From the NCBI GenBank assembly GCA_009387755.1, contig GG697241.1, positions 248,001 through 312,000 on the forward strand: DNA of 64,000 bases, read 5' to 3'. Under the pieces are notes generated by a model that searched no databases, was not told where the DNA came from, and was given only the letters and a program-made list of their open reading frames with translations. Within the stretch, counting starts at the first letter, position 1, and every line of letters starts with the position of its first letter. The DNA is from Candidatus Micrarchaeum acidiphilum ARMAN-2. GTDB lineage: Archaea > Micrarchaeota > Micrarchaeia > Micrarchaeales > Micrarchaeaceae. A program made the position numbers and the translations under genes. Shown here piece by piece: positions 32,476 through 40,773 of the stretch.

Positions 32476-33141
32476 ATGCACGAACCAAAACCTGCAAAGC
32501 GCTTTGAAGCCGAAGTCCTTTCAAGGCTTAAGGCTAGGTACGGGGATTCGATGAAAAGCGCGCTCGAATACTCAAACCCATGGGAAATGCTTGTTGCAAC
32601 CATGCTTTCTGCTCAGTCTACAGACCGGCAGGTCAACAAGGTAACCAGGGAACTGTTCCGCCGCTATAACACACCAAACCAATTCGCAAGACTTAAGCCG
32701 CAGACACTGCAGCGTCACATAAACTCCCTAGGCCTTTACCGAAACAAGTCCAAGAACATAATTGCGTCCGCGAAAATGATAATGCACCTGTACGGCGGAA
32801 ACGTTCCTGACCGAATGGACGAACTGGTAAAACTGCCGGGGGTGGGCAGGAAAACCGCCAATGTTGTGCTCTCAGAAGCCTTTTCCGCAAGCGAGGGCAT
32901 CGCAATAGACACGCACTGCATTACGGTCGCAAACCGTCTGGGGCTGGCAAATTCCAAGGACCCAGAAAAGATTGAAAGAAAGTTAATGGAAAAATTTCCA
33001 AAGAAGGAGTGGCGCAACGTTTCCAATCTGCTCATAGCGCTGGGCAGGGACACGTGCACTGCCAGAATAAAACACTGCGAAAGGTGCGTGCTCAATGACA
33101 TATGCCCGTCCAGCAGCGTAAAAAAGGTGGTCAAACGATAG
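32476..33141 (+). CDS. nth: Endonuclease III, paralogue 2
   Basis: 221 residues, classical EndoIII. HhH motif LPGVGRKTANVVLSEAF carries the lyase Lys, followed by the catalytic Asp in IAIDTHCITVANRLG and a full iron-sulfur loop C-X6-C-X2-C-X5-C (CTARIKHC..C..C). Closer to canonical bacterial/archaeal Nth than the 30615 copy. Overlaps the downstream dph6 by 40 bases. Two Nth paralogues within 2 kb on opposite strands suggest different lesion ranges. Confidence 0.94.
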   Translation: MHEPKPAKRFEAEVLSRLKARYGDSMKSALEYSNPWEMLVATMLSAQSTDRQVNKVTRELFRRYNTPNQFARLKPQTLQRHINSLGLYRNKSKNIIASAKMIMHLYGGNVPDRMDELVKLPGVGRKTANVVLSEAFSASEGIAIDTHCITVANRLGLANSKDPEKIERKLMEKFPKKEWRNVSNLLIALGRDTCTARIKHCERCVLNDICPSSSVKKVVKR

Positions 33142-33830
33142 CATGCCTTTACAGTGGCGGAAAGGATTCAACGCTTGCGATACACAGGATGCACGAGCTA
33201 GGCAAGGACGTAGACCTTCTAATAACGTTGAAGCCAGAGAATCCGGACAGCTACATGTTCCATCGCCCGAACATAGAATTTACTACGATGCAAGCCAAGG
33301 CGCTAGGGATCCGCCAGGAGCTCGTGGCCACAAAAGGCGAAAAGGAGGCAGAGCTAGCAGACCTTGAAGAGGCCCTGCGCGCCAACGGCGTAAGCGGCGT
33401 AGTGACGGGCGCCCTGGCAAGCCGCTATCAGAAGGACAGGGTGGACAGAATATGCGAGAGGCTGAAAATAGAGCACTACGCGCCGCTCTGGGGCATAAAT
33501 CCTTTGTCAGAGCTAAAGGAGATAAGCCAGAAATTCGAAGCCATAATAACAAAGGTGGCTGCCTATGGCATGGATTACAGTTTCCTAGGCGCAAGGATAG
33601 ACGAAAGCACAATATCAAAGCTGGAGTCGCTCAACAGGAAATACGGGATAAACATATCATTCGAGGGCGGCGAAGCCGAATCGTTCGTTCTCAACGCTCC
33701 GCTCTTCAGAAGCAGGATATCCATAGTAAGTGCCAGCAAGGAATGGCATAACGATTCAGGCACGTATCTCATAAAAGAGGCCAAACTCGTGCCCAAAAAA
33801 GGTATTAATAACATTGATGCACAAATATAA
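33102..33830 (+). CDS. dph6: Diphthine--ammonia ligase (Dph6)
   Basis: PP-loop ATPase performing the last step of diphthamide synthesis on elongation factor 2. 242 residues. PP-loop is IACLYSGGKDSTLAIHRM (13-30); the family segments GVVTGALASRYQKDRVDRICERL and ISFEGGEAESFVLNAPLF, typical of the MJ0570/Dph6 group, follow. The ATG at 33102 overlaps nth; no nearer standard start precedes the PP-loop. Confidence 0.92.
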   Translation: MPVQQRKKGGQTIACLYSGGKDSTLAIHRMHELGKDVDLLITLKPENPDSYMFHRPNIEFTTMQAKALGIRQELVATKGEKEAELADLEEALRANGVSGVVTGALASRYQKDRVDRICERLKIEHYAPLWGINPLSELKEISQKFEAIITKVAAYGMDYSFLGARIDESTISKLESLNRKYGINISFEGGEAESFVLNAPLFRSRISIVSASKEWHNDSGTYLIKEAKLVPKKGINNIDAQI

Positions 33831-33842
33831 TATGGTGGCATG

Positions 33843-35075
33843 ATGGAAGAAGGATTGCTTTCAAAGAGAAGCAAATACGTCTATAATATACTCCTCGAGG
33901 AGGAGGGCCTGGCATCAAATCTCGCAGAAGCCGGGAAAAAGGTGGTAAAGCTCAACCGCGGCGACCCCGCAGTGTATTTCAAAACACCAAAATACATGAT
34001 AGACGCCTATGTAAAGGCGCTTAGGTCCAACCAAACCTATTATTCAAGGGCAGAAGGCGCAAAAACGCTCATAAACGCTGTTATAAAAAGGTACAAGGAG
34101 TTTTACGGTTTGGCGCTTTCTGAGGACAGCATAATAACCACGGAAGGGGTATCTGAGGCGCTTTACTTTATAAACAGCAGCCTGATAAATACAGGCGACA
34201 TGGCAGTCATATTCAGGCCTTACTACAACCAGTACATGACAACACTAGAACTTCATGGCGGAAGACCGATATTTGCAGACTACGACGAGAGAAACATGTG
34301 GGCTGTAGATCTTGATGCCCTGCGCAAAAGCCTAAAGTCCGCGAGGAGCAACGGCCAGATAAAAAGGGTAAAATACATGCTGGTCACGAACCCGAACAAT
34401 CCTACCGGCACAGTACTTAGCAGGCGCATACTGTCAGGCCTTGCCGATATTGCGAATGAATACGGAATATTCCTGATAAGCGACGAAATATATGACGAGA
34501 TAATATTCAACGGGGCTAAGTTCACTTCAATAAGCGAGGTTGCAAAAGGCATGCCATACGCGATACTGAACGGCGCATCGAAGAACTTCGACGCCACAGG
34601 TTTCCGCATCGGATTTATAATAATTCCTGAGCACGATCGCCTGTCTTCAGAGCTGAAATCCAAAATGTCAGATTATGCCAGGATGCGCCTTTCGGTAAAC
34701 ACTCCGGCGCAGTATGCTGTCGCAGAAGGAATCTCAAACTCAAAGGAACATGCCAAGGCGATAAAGGAAATGGTCTCTGAGATAGAGAAGAGAATCAACT
34801 CATCAGTCCGCATCCTGCGCGAAAACGAGTACTTGGACGTGGTAAGGCCAAATGGAGCATTCTACATATTTCCGCATATAGATATCAAAAGCCTTAAATT
34901 CAGAAATGACAAGGGATTTGTTGAAGGTCTGCTCAAAGAGAAGCTGTTGCAGACTGCAAGGGGCTCGGGATTCGGATCCCCGGCGCATTTCAGGATAGTT
35001 TCGCTTGCAACCGAAAGCATATTAACTGATTCGATGAAAAAGATAAACGAATTCTGCATAAAACACGCAAGATAA
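33843..35075 (+). CDS. PLP-dependent aminotransferase, class I/II
   Basis: Fold-type I aminotransferase of about 410 residues. NPNNPTGTVLS, the Asp of ISDEIYDEIIF that contacts the PLP pyridine nitrogen, and the Schiff-base Lys in NGASKNFDATGFRIGF are all present. Overall closest to archaeal aspartate/alanine-type aminotransferases. Amino-donor specificity cannot be assigned by eye. A double ATG start at 33840/33843. tRNA-Val follows 6 bases after the stop. Confidence 0.92.
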   Translation: MEEGLLSKRSKYVYNILLEEEGLASNLAEAGKKVVKLNRGDPAVYFKTPKYMIDAYVKALRSNQTYYSRAEGAKTLINAVIKRYKEFYGLALSEDSIITTEGVSEALYFINSSLINTGDMAVIFRPYYNQYMTTLELHGGRPIFADYDERNMWAVDLDALRKSLKSARSNGQIKRVKYMLVTNPNNPTGTVLSRRILSGLADIANEYGIFLISDEIYDEIIFNGAKFTSISEVAKGMPYAILNGASKNFDATGFRIGFIIIPEHDRLSSELKSKMSDYARMRLSVNTPAQYAVAEGISNSKEHAKAIKEMVSEIEKRINSSVRILRENEYLDVVRPNGAFYIFPHIDIKSLKFRNDKGFVEGLLKEKLLQTARGSGFGSPAHFRIVSLATESILTDSMKKINEFCIKHAR

Positions 35076-35081
35076 ATGCAA

Positions 35082-35153
35082 GGGCCCGTAGTCCAACGGT
35101 CAAGATGCCAGCCTTACACGCTAGAGATCGGAGTTCGACTCTCCGCGGGCCCA
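35082..35153 (+). tRNA. tRNA-Val(TAC), CCA encoded
   Basis: Acceptor GGGCCCG/CGGGCCC, anticodon loop CTTACAC (anticodon TAC), T-stem CGGAG/CTCCG, discriminator A. The genome encodes CCA directly after it (35154-35156), unlike the other tRNAs in the window. Anticodon stem CCAGC/GCTAG has one mismatch. No intron. Confidence 0.93.
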
Positions 35154-35239
35154 CCATTATACGGAAGCCCAACTGCATTGCCAATATTTAAATATCTAAA
35201 AGTGAAATACCCCAATTGAGAACTTTATTTGGGGATCCT

Positions 35240-35662
35240 ATGGAAAAAAGCAAACGTCTTGCCATATACGTTGCCGGTCCGTATACGCCGCAAACAAACG
35301 ATATACATGATGCTGCAAGGATAGCAAACATAAACACTGAAAATGCCATACGCGCAGGCATCGAGGTATTGAAGAAAGGCCACTTTCCATACATACCGCA
35401 CCTGTCGCACTATGTACACCTGCGCATGAAGGACGGCGAAGCCCTGCCAAAGGAGGCATGGTACTCGTTAGACATGACTTGGCTGGCAAAATGCGACGCG
35501 CTGCTTTACCTGGCGCCGTCTTTCGGTGCAGATGCGGAGCTGAAGTGGGCAAAGGAGCACGGCATGGAAATATTCCTCAGGACTGAAGATATACCTGATG
35601 TTTCAGAAACAGCCACAAAGGAAAAGGCGCATCACCCCCAGAAAGTCCAAATAAGACGATAA
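35240..35662 (+). CDS. Nucleoside 2-deoxyribosyltransferase-like protein (DUF4406 type)
   Basis: About 140 residues. RLAIYVAGPYTPQTNDIHDAARIANI matches the N-terminal glycine-containing loop of nucleoside deoxyribosyltransferase-fold proteins; DMTWLAKCDALLYLAPSFGADAELKWAKEHG gives the second half of the Rossmann-like fold. Enzymes of this fold act on nucleosides or nucleotides; the exact reaction is open. ATG 35240 is preferred to a TTG at 35216. Confidence 0.78.
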   Translation: MEKSKRLAIYVAGPYTPQTNDIHDAARIANINTENAIRAGIEVLKKGHFPYIPHLSHYVHLRMKDGEALPKEAWYSLDMTWLAKCDALLYLAPSFGADAELKWAKEHGMEIFLRTEDIPDVSETATKEKAHHPQKVQIRR

Positions 35663-35754
35663 TCATACTCCTATTCTAGCGCCGCGTGCACAACTTTTTA
35701 AGAGCAGCTGCGCTCTTTTCATTAAAAATTAAAAAGCAGAAAAGAGGCAAAGCC

Positions 35755-36117
35755 TCAATCTCCTCCAGCAACTACGTTCTCGAGGCCTCCTCTGAGTCCA
35801 TAAACTTCAAGCCCATGTCTCCTGTTCAGAAATTCGGAGAGAAAGCCCGATGTATTCCCATGGTAGCATATAAGCACTGAGTTCTCGAGGTCCTTGAGTT
35901 CATCTTTATCCGAATATATTATTGCTTCAGGATCGAGCTTCTTTATGCTCTCACTTTCAATGTTGAGTATCTCAGAGACTTCCTTAACCGGCTCGTTTCC
36001 AAGCCATACAAATTTGGTGTTCTTGCTCTTTACAAGCTTTATAGCATCCTCTACATCCAAATCGTATTTCGGATTTCTCTTAAACCTTTTTTCAAAAGAA
36101 ACTTCATCTTCTTTCAT
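35755..36117 (-). CDS. Rhodanese-like domain protein
   Basis: 120 residues, single rhodanese fold. DLDVEDAIKLVKSKNTKFVWLG starts the domain; the active loop is CYHGNTSGF with the cysteine in place (C-x-x-G-x-x), followed by YGLRGGLENV at the C-terminus. Predicted sulfurtransferase or persulfide carrier. Partner unknown; it stands alone with its own upstream AT-rich region at 36120-36180. Confidence 0.85.
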   Translation of the reverse strand: MKEDEVSFEKRFKRNPKYDLDVEDAIKLVKSKNTKFVWLGNEPVKEVSEILNIESESIKKLDPEAIIYSDKDELKDLENSVLICYHGNTSGFLSEFLNRRHGLEVYGLRGGLENVVAGGD

Positions 36118-36254
36118 TGTCCCCGACCCGTTACTGGTTATTACATATCCTATCTAAATATTTATATGTTTTTGAATTTTGACAAGGCTACAAAACAACA
36201 AAATAAAAAGCGTTGAATATCAGATATTTATTATTATGCAGGCCGCAGCAGACC

Positions 36255-39011
36255 TCATCTCTGTCCGTATTTGGCCAGAAATGCAAGGTATACACTCAGT
36301 GCGGATTCTGGTGCCGAAGGCTTTATGGTCTTCAATACGTTTTCTATGTCTTCAATGCCTATGACTGACTCCTTAGACGTCTTAATGTGCGATTCTAAGG
36401 CGTGCATCTTGACCTCCCTGCAGACGTTTGCTATGTCTGCTCCGGTAAATCCCTTGGTCTCTGCGCCAAGTTTCTCGAAATCTATTGACTTGTCGTAAGG
36501 TGCGTTCTTTATGTACTCCTTGAAGAGCAAAGCCCTCTGGTGCGCATCCGGGGGCTTTATGAAGACTATCTTGTCAAACCTCCCCGGCCTGAGCACCGCC
36601 TCGTCCAGCGCTTCGGGTCTGTTCGTTGCCCCGACCACTATTATCTGCGACATCCTTTTTATCCCGTCCATGTCCTTCAGGAGTTCGGTAGTCACCTCTA
36701 TATCCTTCTGCGCCGAATTCCTCCTCTTCGGGACAATTCCGTCCACTTCGTCTATGAATATTATTGCAGGCTTGTTCTCATATGCCCTGTAAAATATGTT
36801 TTTAATCACGGTCGCGGCGCTTTCGGAATCGCTCTGCTGCATTATCACGTTGTCTATCTCAAGCATAGTCACTCCGGTCAGCTCGTTTCCTATGGCCCTC
36901 ATGAGCATGGTCTTGCCGGTTCCGGGCGGTCCGAAGAGCAAAAGTCCGTTTATCGTCTTTATATCATACTTTTCTATAAGTTCCGGGTGCAGAAGCGGCA
37001 CTTCTATCGCGTCTATTATGGCCTTCTTCGCGTCGTCCAGCCCTATGACATTTTTAAGCATGATCTTATCAGATGCGCTCTCCTGTACCCTCTGCCCCTT
37101 TTCTCTTCCAAAGTCTATCCTGAATGTGTTGTATGCCTCCAACTGGGCAAGTGACGTCGACGGCTTCGTTGCACTTATAACATTCATTATGTCGCTCTGC
37201 GTTATCTCCAGAACTTTGTGCTCGCTGAGCGCCTCTTGTGCAACAGTCTGTCCTACTGCTTCGCACACTGCCTTTATGTCGGCTCCGGAATACCTGTCGC
37301 TGGCCTCTGCGATCTTATCAAAGTCGATGTCGTCTGAAATCGGAAATTTTTTGAGATATATCTTGAATATCGCCTTCCTCGCATTAAGGTCTGGCAATGG
37401 CATGTATATGCTTTTGTCAAACCTCCCCGGCCTAAGTATTGCAGGATCCAACATGTTCGGCACATTGGTTGCCCCGACTATAATTACCCCATCCATCTTT
37501 TGGAATCCGTCCATTTCGACCAGAAGCTGGGACAGCGCATGCCTGTGTATTTCGTCTATGCCTTCGTAGTTCCTGTTTGTTGCTATCGAGTCTATTTCAT
37601 CTATGAACAGCACGCACGGGGCATGCTTCTTCGCTATGCTGAATATGTCTGATATCAGTTTCTCGGACTCGCCAGGATACGAAGATATTAGGTTTGTCGC
37701 CTTTACATAATAGAAGCCCGTGTGTATCTCATTCGCCAGCGCCCTCATTATCATGGTCTTGCCAGTTCCGGGCAGGCCGAAGAAAAGTATGCCTTTGGCC
37801 GGTTTTATGTTGTATGCCCTGGATATGCCGACGTTCTCGAGTGGCGATATCACGGCCTCCCTAAGCTCCTTCTTTATCGCGTCATAATCTCCAATGTCGT
37901 CGAACTTTTCCGAAACGTTGCCCGCCTGCAGATCCTCAAAGGCTTCCCCGAACTTCATCCTTATATCCTGTTTCTTTACCTCCATGGCCTTGACAACATC
38001 TATGTTATAAAACTCCAATAATCCGACAAAAATTACCACAATTATAAAGCTTACGAACGGCGCCACGTAATTGATCGGATAGAATTTCAGTCCGGTTCCA
38101 AGCCCAACATAGATTACCGGATAGCACACGCCTATCAGGCTAGCCCTTGTGCCTTTGAATTTTGATCTCGTGTTAAGGGCCATGTACTCTATCGCGAACG
38201 CCACTGCTATAAACGCCGCTATCTGTATCAGGTAATAAAGCTGCAGATAAAGCGCATTTACCAGGAAGCCCGATACAACATCTATCTCTCCTGCGCTTTG
38301 AATGCTGGCAAAATTCGAGAATGCAGCAGAACTCTGGTTAACAATATTAGAGAAATGAAGCTGCGGCTTGTTCATAACAAGAAATTCGGATATGTTGCCT
38401 ATCGGCAGGCCTATGCGCACCCCGGTCCCGTTATACAGTATATATGAGGAGTTTTGTACTCCGAAAACGCCAGAAACCGCCACTATCCCGATTATTGCTA
38501 TTGTCGTTATTATTGCCGACCTCTTAAATCCGCTTACGAGCACAGCAAGCACCAGCACCGGTATTTCAAGCACCAGCCCTACAACTGAAAATGCGAGAAA
38601 GAACATAGTGTACCCGAAAACGATTGTCCTGTAGTGCATGTATCCGTAGATTAGCGACACGCTTATTACGAAAAGGAAAATCCACGCAACATACGAAATC
38701 TGGTATATCAGAGCCGGAAGAGCCACAATCATAAAGACTATGAGGCCCAGGAATGGATGGTAAAGTGTTATCACAAAAAGCAGTATAAGTATGAGTGCCG
38801 CTATTACCAACGGATAATATGGGAATCCTGCCACGAAGCTTACAAACATCAAGGCTACAAGCAAAGAGTCTATGAAGTATTTGTTAGTCCTTACCTTTAT
38901 CAGTATATCCTTGAGCCTGTACACTAGAATGGGGAACTTGCGCCTTTTCCTGATAAGCTCCCGGGTTATATTCTTGCCGGCCGGCCTTGCCGGCCTATCC
39001 CCATCTTGCAT
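36255..39011 (-). CDS. Membrane-embedded double-AAA ATPase (Cdc48-like)
   Basis: About 918 residues. Residues 45-335 hold roughly eight to ten hydrophobic helices with a soluble loop at about 185-245, presumably extracytoplasmic. Two AAA+ modules follow. D1 has Walker A GLPGTGKT (412-419), Walker B LFIDEID (468-474) and RPGRFDK. D2 has Walker A GPPGTGKT (694-701), Walker B IFIDEVD (751-757) and RPGRFDK. Both are Cdc48/VCP-like, but the usual Cdc48 N-domain is replaced by the membrane part. No protease domain follows. A plausible role is extraction or remodelling of membrane proteins. ATG 39011 chosen over TTG 39023. Confidence 0.88.
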   Translation of the reverse strand: MQDGDRPARPAGKNITRELIRKRRKFPILVYRLKDILIKVRTNKYFIDSLLVALMFVSFVAGFPYYPLVIAALILILLFVITLYHPFLGLIVFMIVALPALIYQISYVAWIFLFVISVSLIYGYMHYRTIVFGYTMFFLAFSVVGLVLEIPVLVLAVLVSGFKRSAIITTIAIIGIVAVSGVFGVQNSSYILYNGTGVRIGLPIGNISEFLVMNKPQLHFSNIVNQSSAAFSNFASIQSAGEIDVVSGFLVNALYLQLYYLIQIAAFIAVAFAIEYMALNTRSKFKGTRASLIGVCYPVIYVGLGTGLKFYPINYVAPFVSFIIVVIFVGLLEFYNIDVVKAMEVKKQDIRMKFGEAFEDLQAGNVSEKFDDIGDYDAIKKELREAVISPLENVGISRAYNIKPAKGILFFGLPGTGKTMIMRALANEIHTGFYYVKATNLISSYPGESEKLISDIFSIAKKHAPCVLFIDEIDSIATNRNYEGIDEIHRHALSQLLVEMDGFQKMDGVIIVGATNVPNMLDPAILRPGRFDKSIYMPLPDLNARKAIFKIYLKKFPISDDIDFDKIAEASDRYSGADIKAVCEAVGQTVAQEALSEHKVLEITQSDIMNVISATKPSTSLAQLEAYNTFRIDFGREKGQRVQESASDKIMLKNVIGLDDAKKAIIDAIEVPLLHPELIEKYDIKTINGLLLFGPPGTGKTMLMRAIGNELTGVTMLEIDNVIMQQSDSESAATVIKNIFYRAYENKPAIIFIDEVDGIVPKRRNSAQKDIEVTTELLKDMDGIKRMSQIIVVGATNRPEALDEAVLRPGRFDKIVFIKPPDAHQRALLFKEYIKNAPYDKSIDFEKLGAETKGFTGADIANVCREVKMHALESHIKTSKESVIGIEDIENVLKTIKPSAPESALSVYLAFLAKYGQR

Positions 39012-39120
39012 TTGAATCAGCAAAATTTTTGTAAGCTTATATTGAAAATAATCTAATTTATACCTTTATATAAACTAGTGCAGTGCGCAGGCCGTCGAGC
39101 ATGCAGTATTTAAGAATTAA

Positions 39121-39134
39121 TAAATATTTTTATG
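39121..39134 (+). promoter_or_regulatory. TATA element for tRNA-Tyr
   Basis: TAAATATTTTTATG lies 15-28 bases before the tRNA 5' end, the normal archaeal TATA distance. Confidence 0.5.
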
Positions 39135-39148
39135 CGCAATTGCTTATA

Positions 39149-39249
39149 CCCGTTGTAGCTCAATGGCAGAGCGGCCGGCTGTAGTTTGCTGACAATAAAA
39201 GTCTCATTGAGATACCGGCAGGTTGGGCGTTCGACTCGCCCCAACGGGA
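39149..39249 (+). tRNA. tRNA-Tyr(GTA) with a 29-nt intron
   Basis: Acceptor CCCGTTG/CAACGGG (C1-G72 as expected of archaeal tRNA-Tyr), anticodon stem GCCGG/CCGGC, loop CTGTAG then the insert, then A38. T-stem TGGGC/GCCCC-type pairing around TTCGACT, discriminator A. The insert of 29 nt (39185-39213) is at the canonical 37/38 site. Confidence 0.92.
39185..39213 (+). other. Intron of tRNA-Tyr (canonical position 37/38)
   Basis: Twenty-nine bases starting TTTGCTGACAAT; can form a short CAAT/ATTG stem. Boundaries inferred from the cloverleaf. Confidence 0.8.
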
Positions 39250-39309
39250 TCATCTTCCGGAAAGATTTTTATAATGTCACAATAAAATAAGCTTTGTACA
39301 GGTGTTAAA

Positions 39310-39774
39310 ATGGCGAACAAGAAGAAGCAAGCACAAGCGCTGTACGGCAATCAGCAGACCAGCAGCTCAGCTCCACCTGTTCCAAGTTCAAATCCGCCCA
39401 CTGCTGCTTTCGTGTTGCTGCTCATCGGCGGAATAATCATAATGCTTTTCGGTTTTGTAGCAGTGCTGGGCGCATCACTTATAAGCTCTCTTCCAACCAA
39501 CGCGGCAGTTTCCGGCGCTCCGATAATAAATGCCACCGAGCAGGCGCAGCTTCAGGCGTCATCCGGTGCAATAGCCGCGGAGGGCGCCCTCGGAATAGTG
39601 TGCGGAATAGTAATAATAATAGCTTCGATAATGGTGCACAGGCAGTCAAAGATAAAGACATGGTCGATAGTTGCACTGGTGTTCTCCCTAGTCAGCATAT
39701 TCGGCGGTGCAGGCCTAATAATAGGATTCGTACTTGCGCTGATAGGGAGTGTACTGGGGATAATGCACAAGTAG
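39310..39774 (+). CDS. Small multi-pass membrane protein
   Basis: 154 residues: polar Lys/Gln/Ser/Pro-rich N-terminus (1-32), then about four membrane helices (33-60, 85-105, 115-130, 133-152). The central loop (60-85) is rich in Ala and Asn. The Gly-rich helices resemble small archaeal DUF4190/DUF4064-type membrane proteins, but I cannot assign a family. The ATG at 39310 is preceded by GGTGTT. Own promoter after tRNA-Tyr. Confidence 0.65.
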   Translation: MANKKKQAQALYGNQQTSSSAPPVPSSNPPTAAFVLLLIGGIIIMLFGFVAVLGASLISSLPTNAAVSGAPIINATEQAQLQASSGAIAAEGALGIVCGIVIIIASIMVHRQSKIKTWSIVALVFSLVSIFGGAGLIIGFVLALIGSVLGIMHK

Positions 39775-39828
39775 TGCCAAGGTCCTGCCGAGTGCACATG
39801 CGCACAAGGCAAACGGCACCCTGCATAT

Positions 39829-39840
39829 TATTTATATATG
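39829..39840 (+). promoter_or_regulatory. TATA element for tRNA-Asp
   Basis: TATTTATATATG ends 22 bases before the first base of tRNA-Asp. Confidence 0.5.
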
Positions 39841-39861
39841 TCATGTAAAACTACTGATTAA

Positions 39862-39933
39862 GCCTTGGTGGTGTAGTGGTTAGCATACGAGCCTGTCACG
39901 CTTGCGACCCGGGTTCGAATCCCGGCCAAGGCG
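39862..39933 (+). tRNA. tRNA-Asp(GTC)
   Basis: Acceptor GCCTTGG/CCAAGGC, anticodon loop CTGTCAC (GTC), T-stem CCGGG/CCCGG with TTCGAAT loop, discriminator G as expected for aspartate. No intron, no encoded CCA. Confidence 0.96.
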
Positions 39934-39949
39934 CTTCTTTCTGCGCTTT

Positions 39950-40501
39950 CTACTCTGGATAAGTTATCTTAGTGCCGTCTACTTTTGCAAAATAGGTAAG
40001 TTCGTGCTTCTTTTGGGAAGAAAGCCCGCTGATGTGGTAGACATATTTGTGCCTTACGGTTAGCGCATCCGCAATTAGAGATCTGTGGCATCTGAACGGA
40101 TTGCCTTCCGCGCACATGATTGCCAAGTTGTATCCCTTGCTAATCTTAATCAATTTCGCTATTGCCGTGGCAAATTCCCTCTTCTGCATATAGTCCGCAA
40201 AGCCCCTAAAGCTACTGTTTCTCCAGCCTTTATTTATTGAATCTTTTGACGGCTTGCGCAGTCCGCCGAGTTCTGGAAAATGCATATACTGTATGCCGTT
40301 CCTTTTCAACCTTGCCGCAAGCGCAGGCTTGTTGAAATCCGGCTGGTGCCTGGATTTTGGGATGGTTCTCACATCAACCAGCATGGTGACTCCGTGCGCC
40401 TTGAGAATTTTGATGAACTTGCTTACCGCATAGTTTGAGTACCCTATTGCAAATATAGGGTTTTGCTTGCCAGGCATATGGATACTCATCTGGAAATCCA
40501 T
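39950..40501 (-). CDS. DUF488 family protein
   Basis: 183 residues. DUF488 signature: FAIGYSNYAVSKFIKILKAHGV, LVDVRTIPKSRHQPDFNK, YMHFPELGGLR and the strongly conserved CAEGNPFRCHRSLIA near residue 130. The family is widespread and uncharacterised, though the cysteine/histidine/arginine cluster suggests an enzyme. An inner start (ATG 40489) is also possible. It overlaps nothing and runs convergent with tRNA-Asp. Confidence 0.85.
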   Translation of the reverse strand: MDFQMSIHMPGKQNPIFAIGYSNYAVSKFIKILKAHGVTMLVDVRTIPKSRHQPDFNKPALAARLKRNGIQYMHFPELGGLRKPSKDSINKGWRNSSFRGFADYMQKREFATAIAKLIKISKGYNLAIMCAEGNPFRCHRSLIADALTVRHKYVYHISGLSSQKKHELTYFAKVDGTKITYPE

Positions 40502-40596
40502 AAAGCCTTTTCGAAGGCAATCGATACCTACCCGGTGCTGCTAGTAATCCGCAACTGTCTTAATTCTTGCATGCGATTAAATGGCGGGGCGTAATA

Positions 40597-40767
40597 ATGA
40601 AAGATTATGACAAGGAGTTTCTGGACTACATGAAAAAGAAGTATAAGATAACTTTAGAGAATGCAACAAATGGTACGGAAAGGGAGATAATAACATTTGC
40701 AATAGCGTGGGACATTTGGAAGCAGGCAAAGAAGACGTATTTGCATGATAAGTCCGCTGACCTATAA
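40597..40767 (+). CDS. Small uncharacterised protein, 56 residues
   Basis: ATG 40597 has GGGGCG upstream. Product: charged helix KDYDKEFLDYMKKKYKI, a linker with ENATNGTEREI, and a second helix ITFAIAWDIWKQAKKTYL. Looks like a small helical protein. No family recognised; convergent with the glycosylase gene that ends 6 bases away. Confidence 0.55.
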   Translation: MKDYDKEFLDYMKKKYKITLENATNGTEREIITFAIAWDIWKQAKKTYLHDKSADL

Positions 40768-40773
40768 TACCTA

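Noticed and set aside
32476-33141. MutY instead of EndoIII
   Set aside because: The short length and absence of the C-terminal 8-oxoG recognition domain fit EndoIII.
36796-37569. 257-codon plus-strand frame
   Set aside because: It is antisense to the highly conserved AAA modules of the membrane ATPase. Ser-rich composition is typical of a shadow frame.
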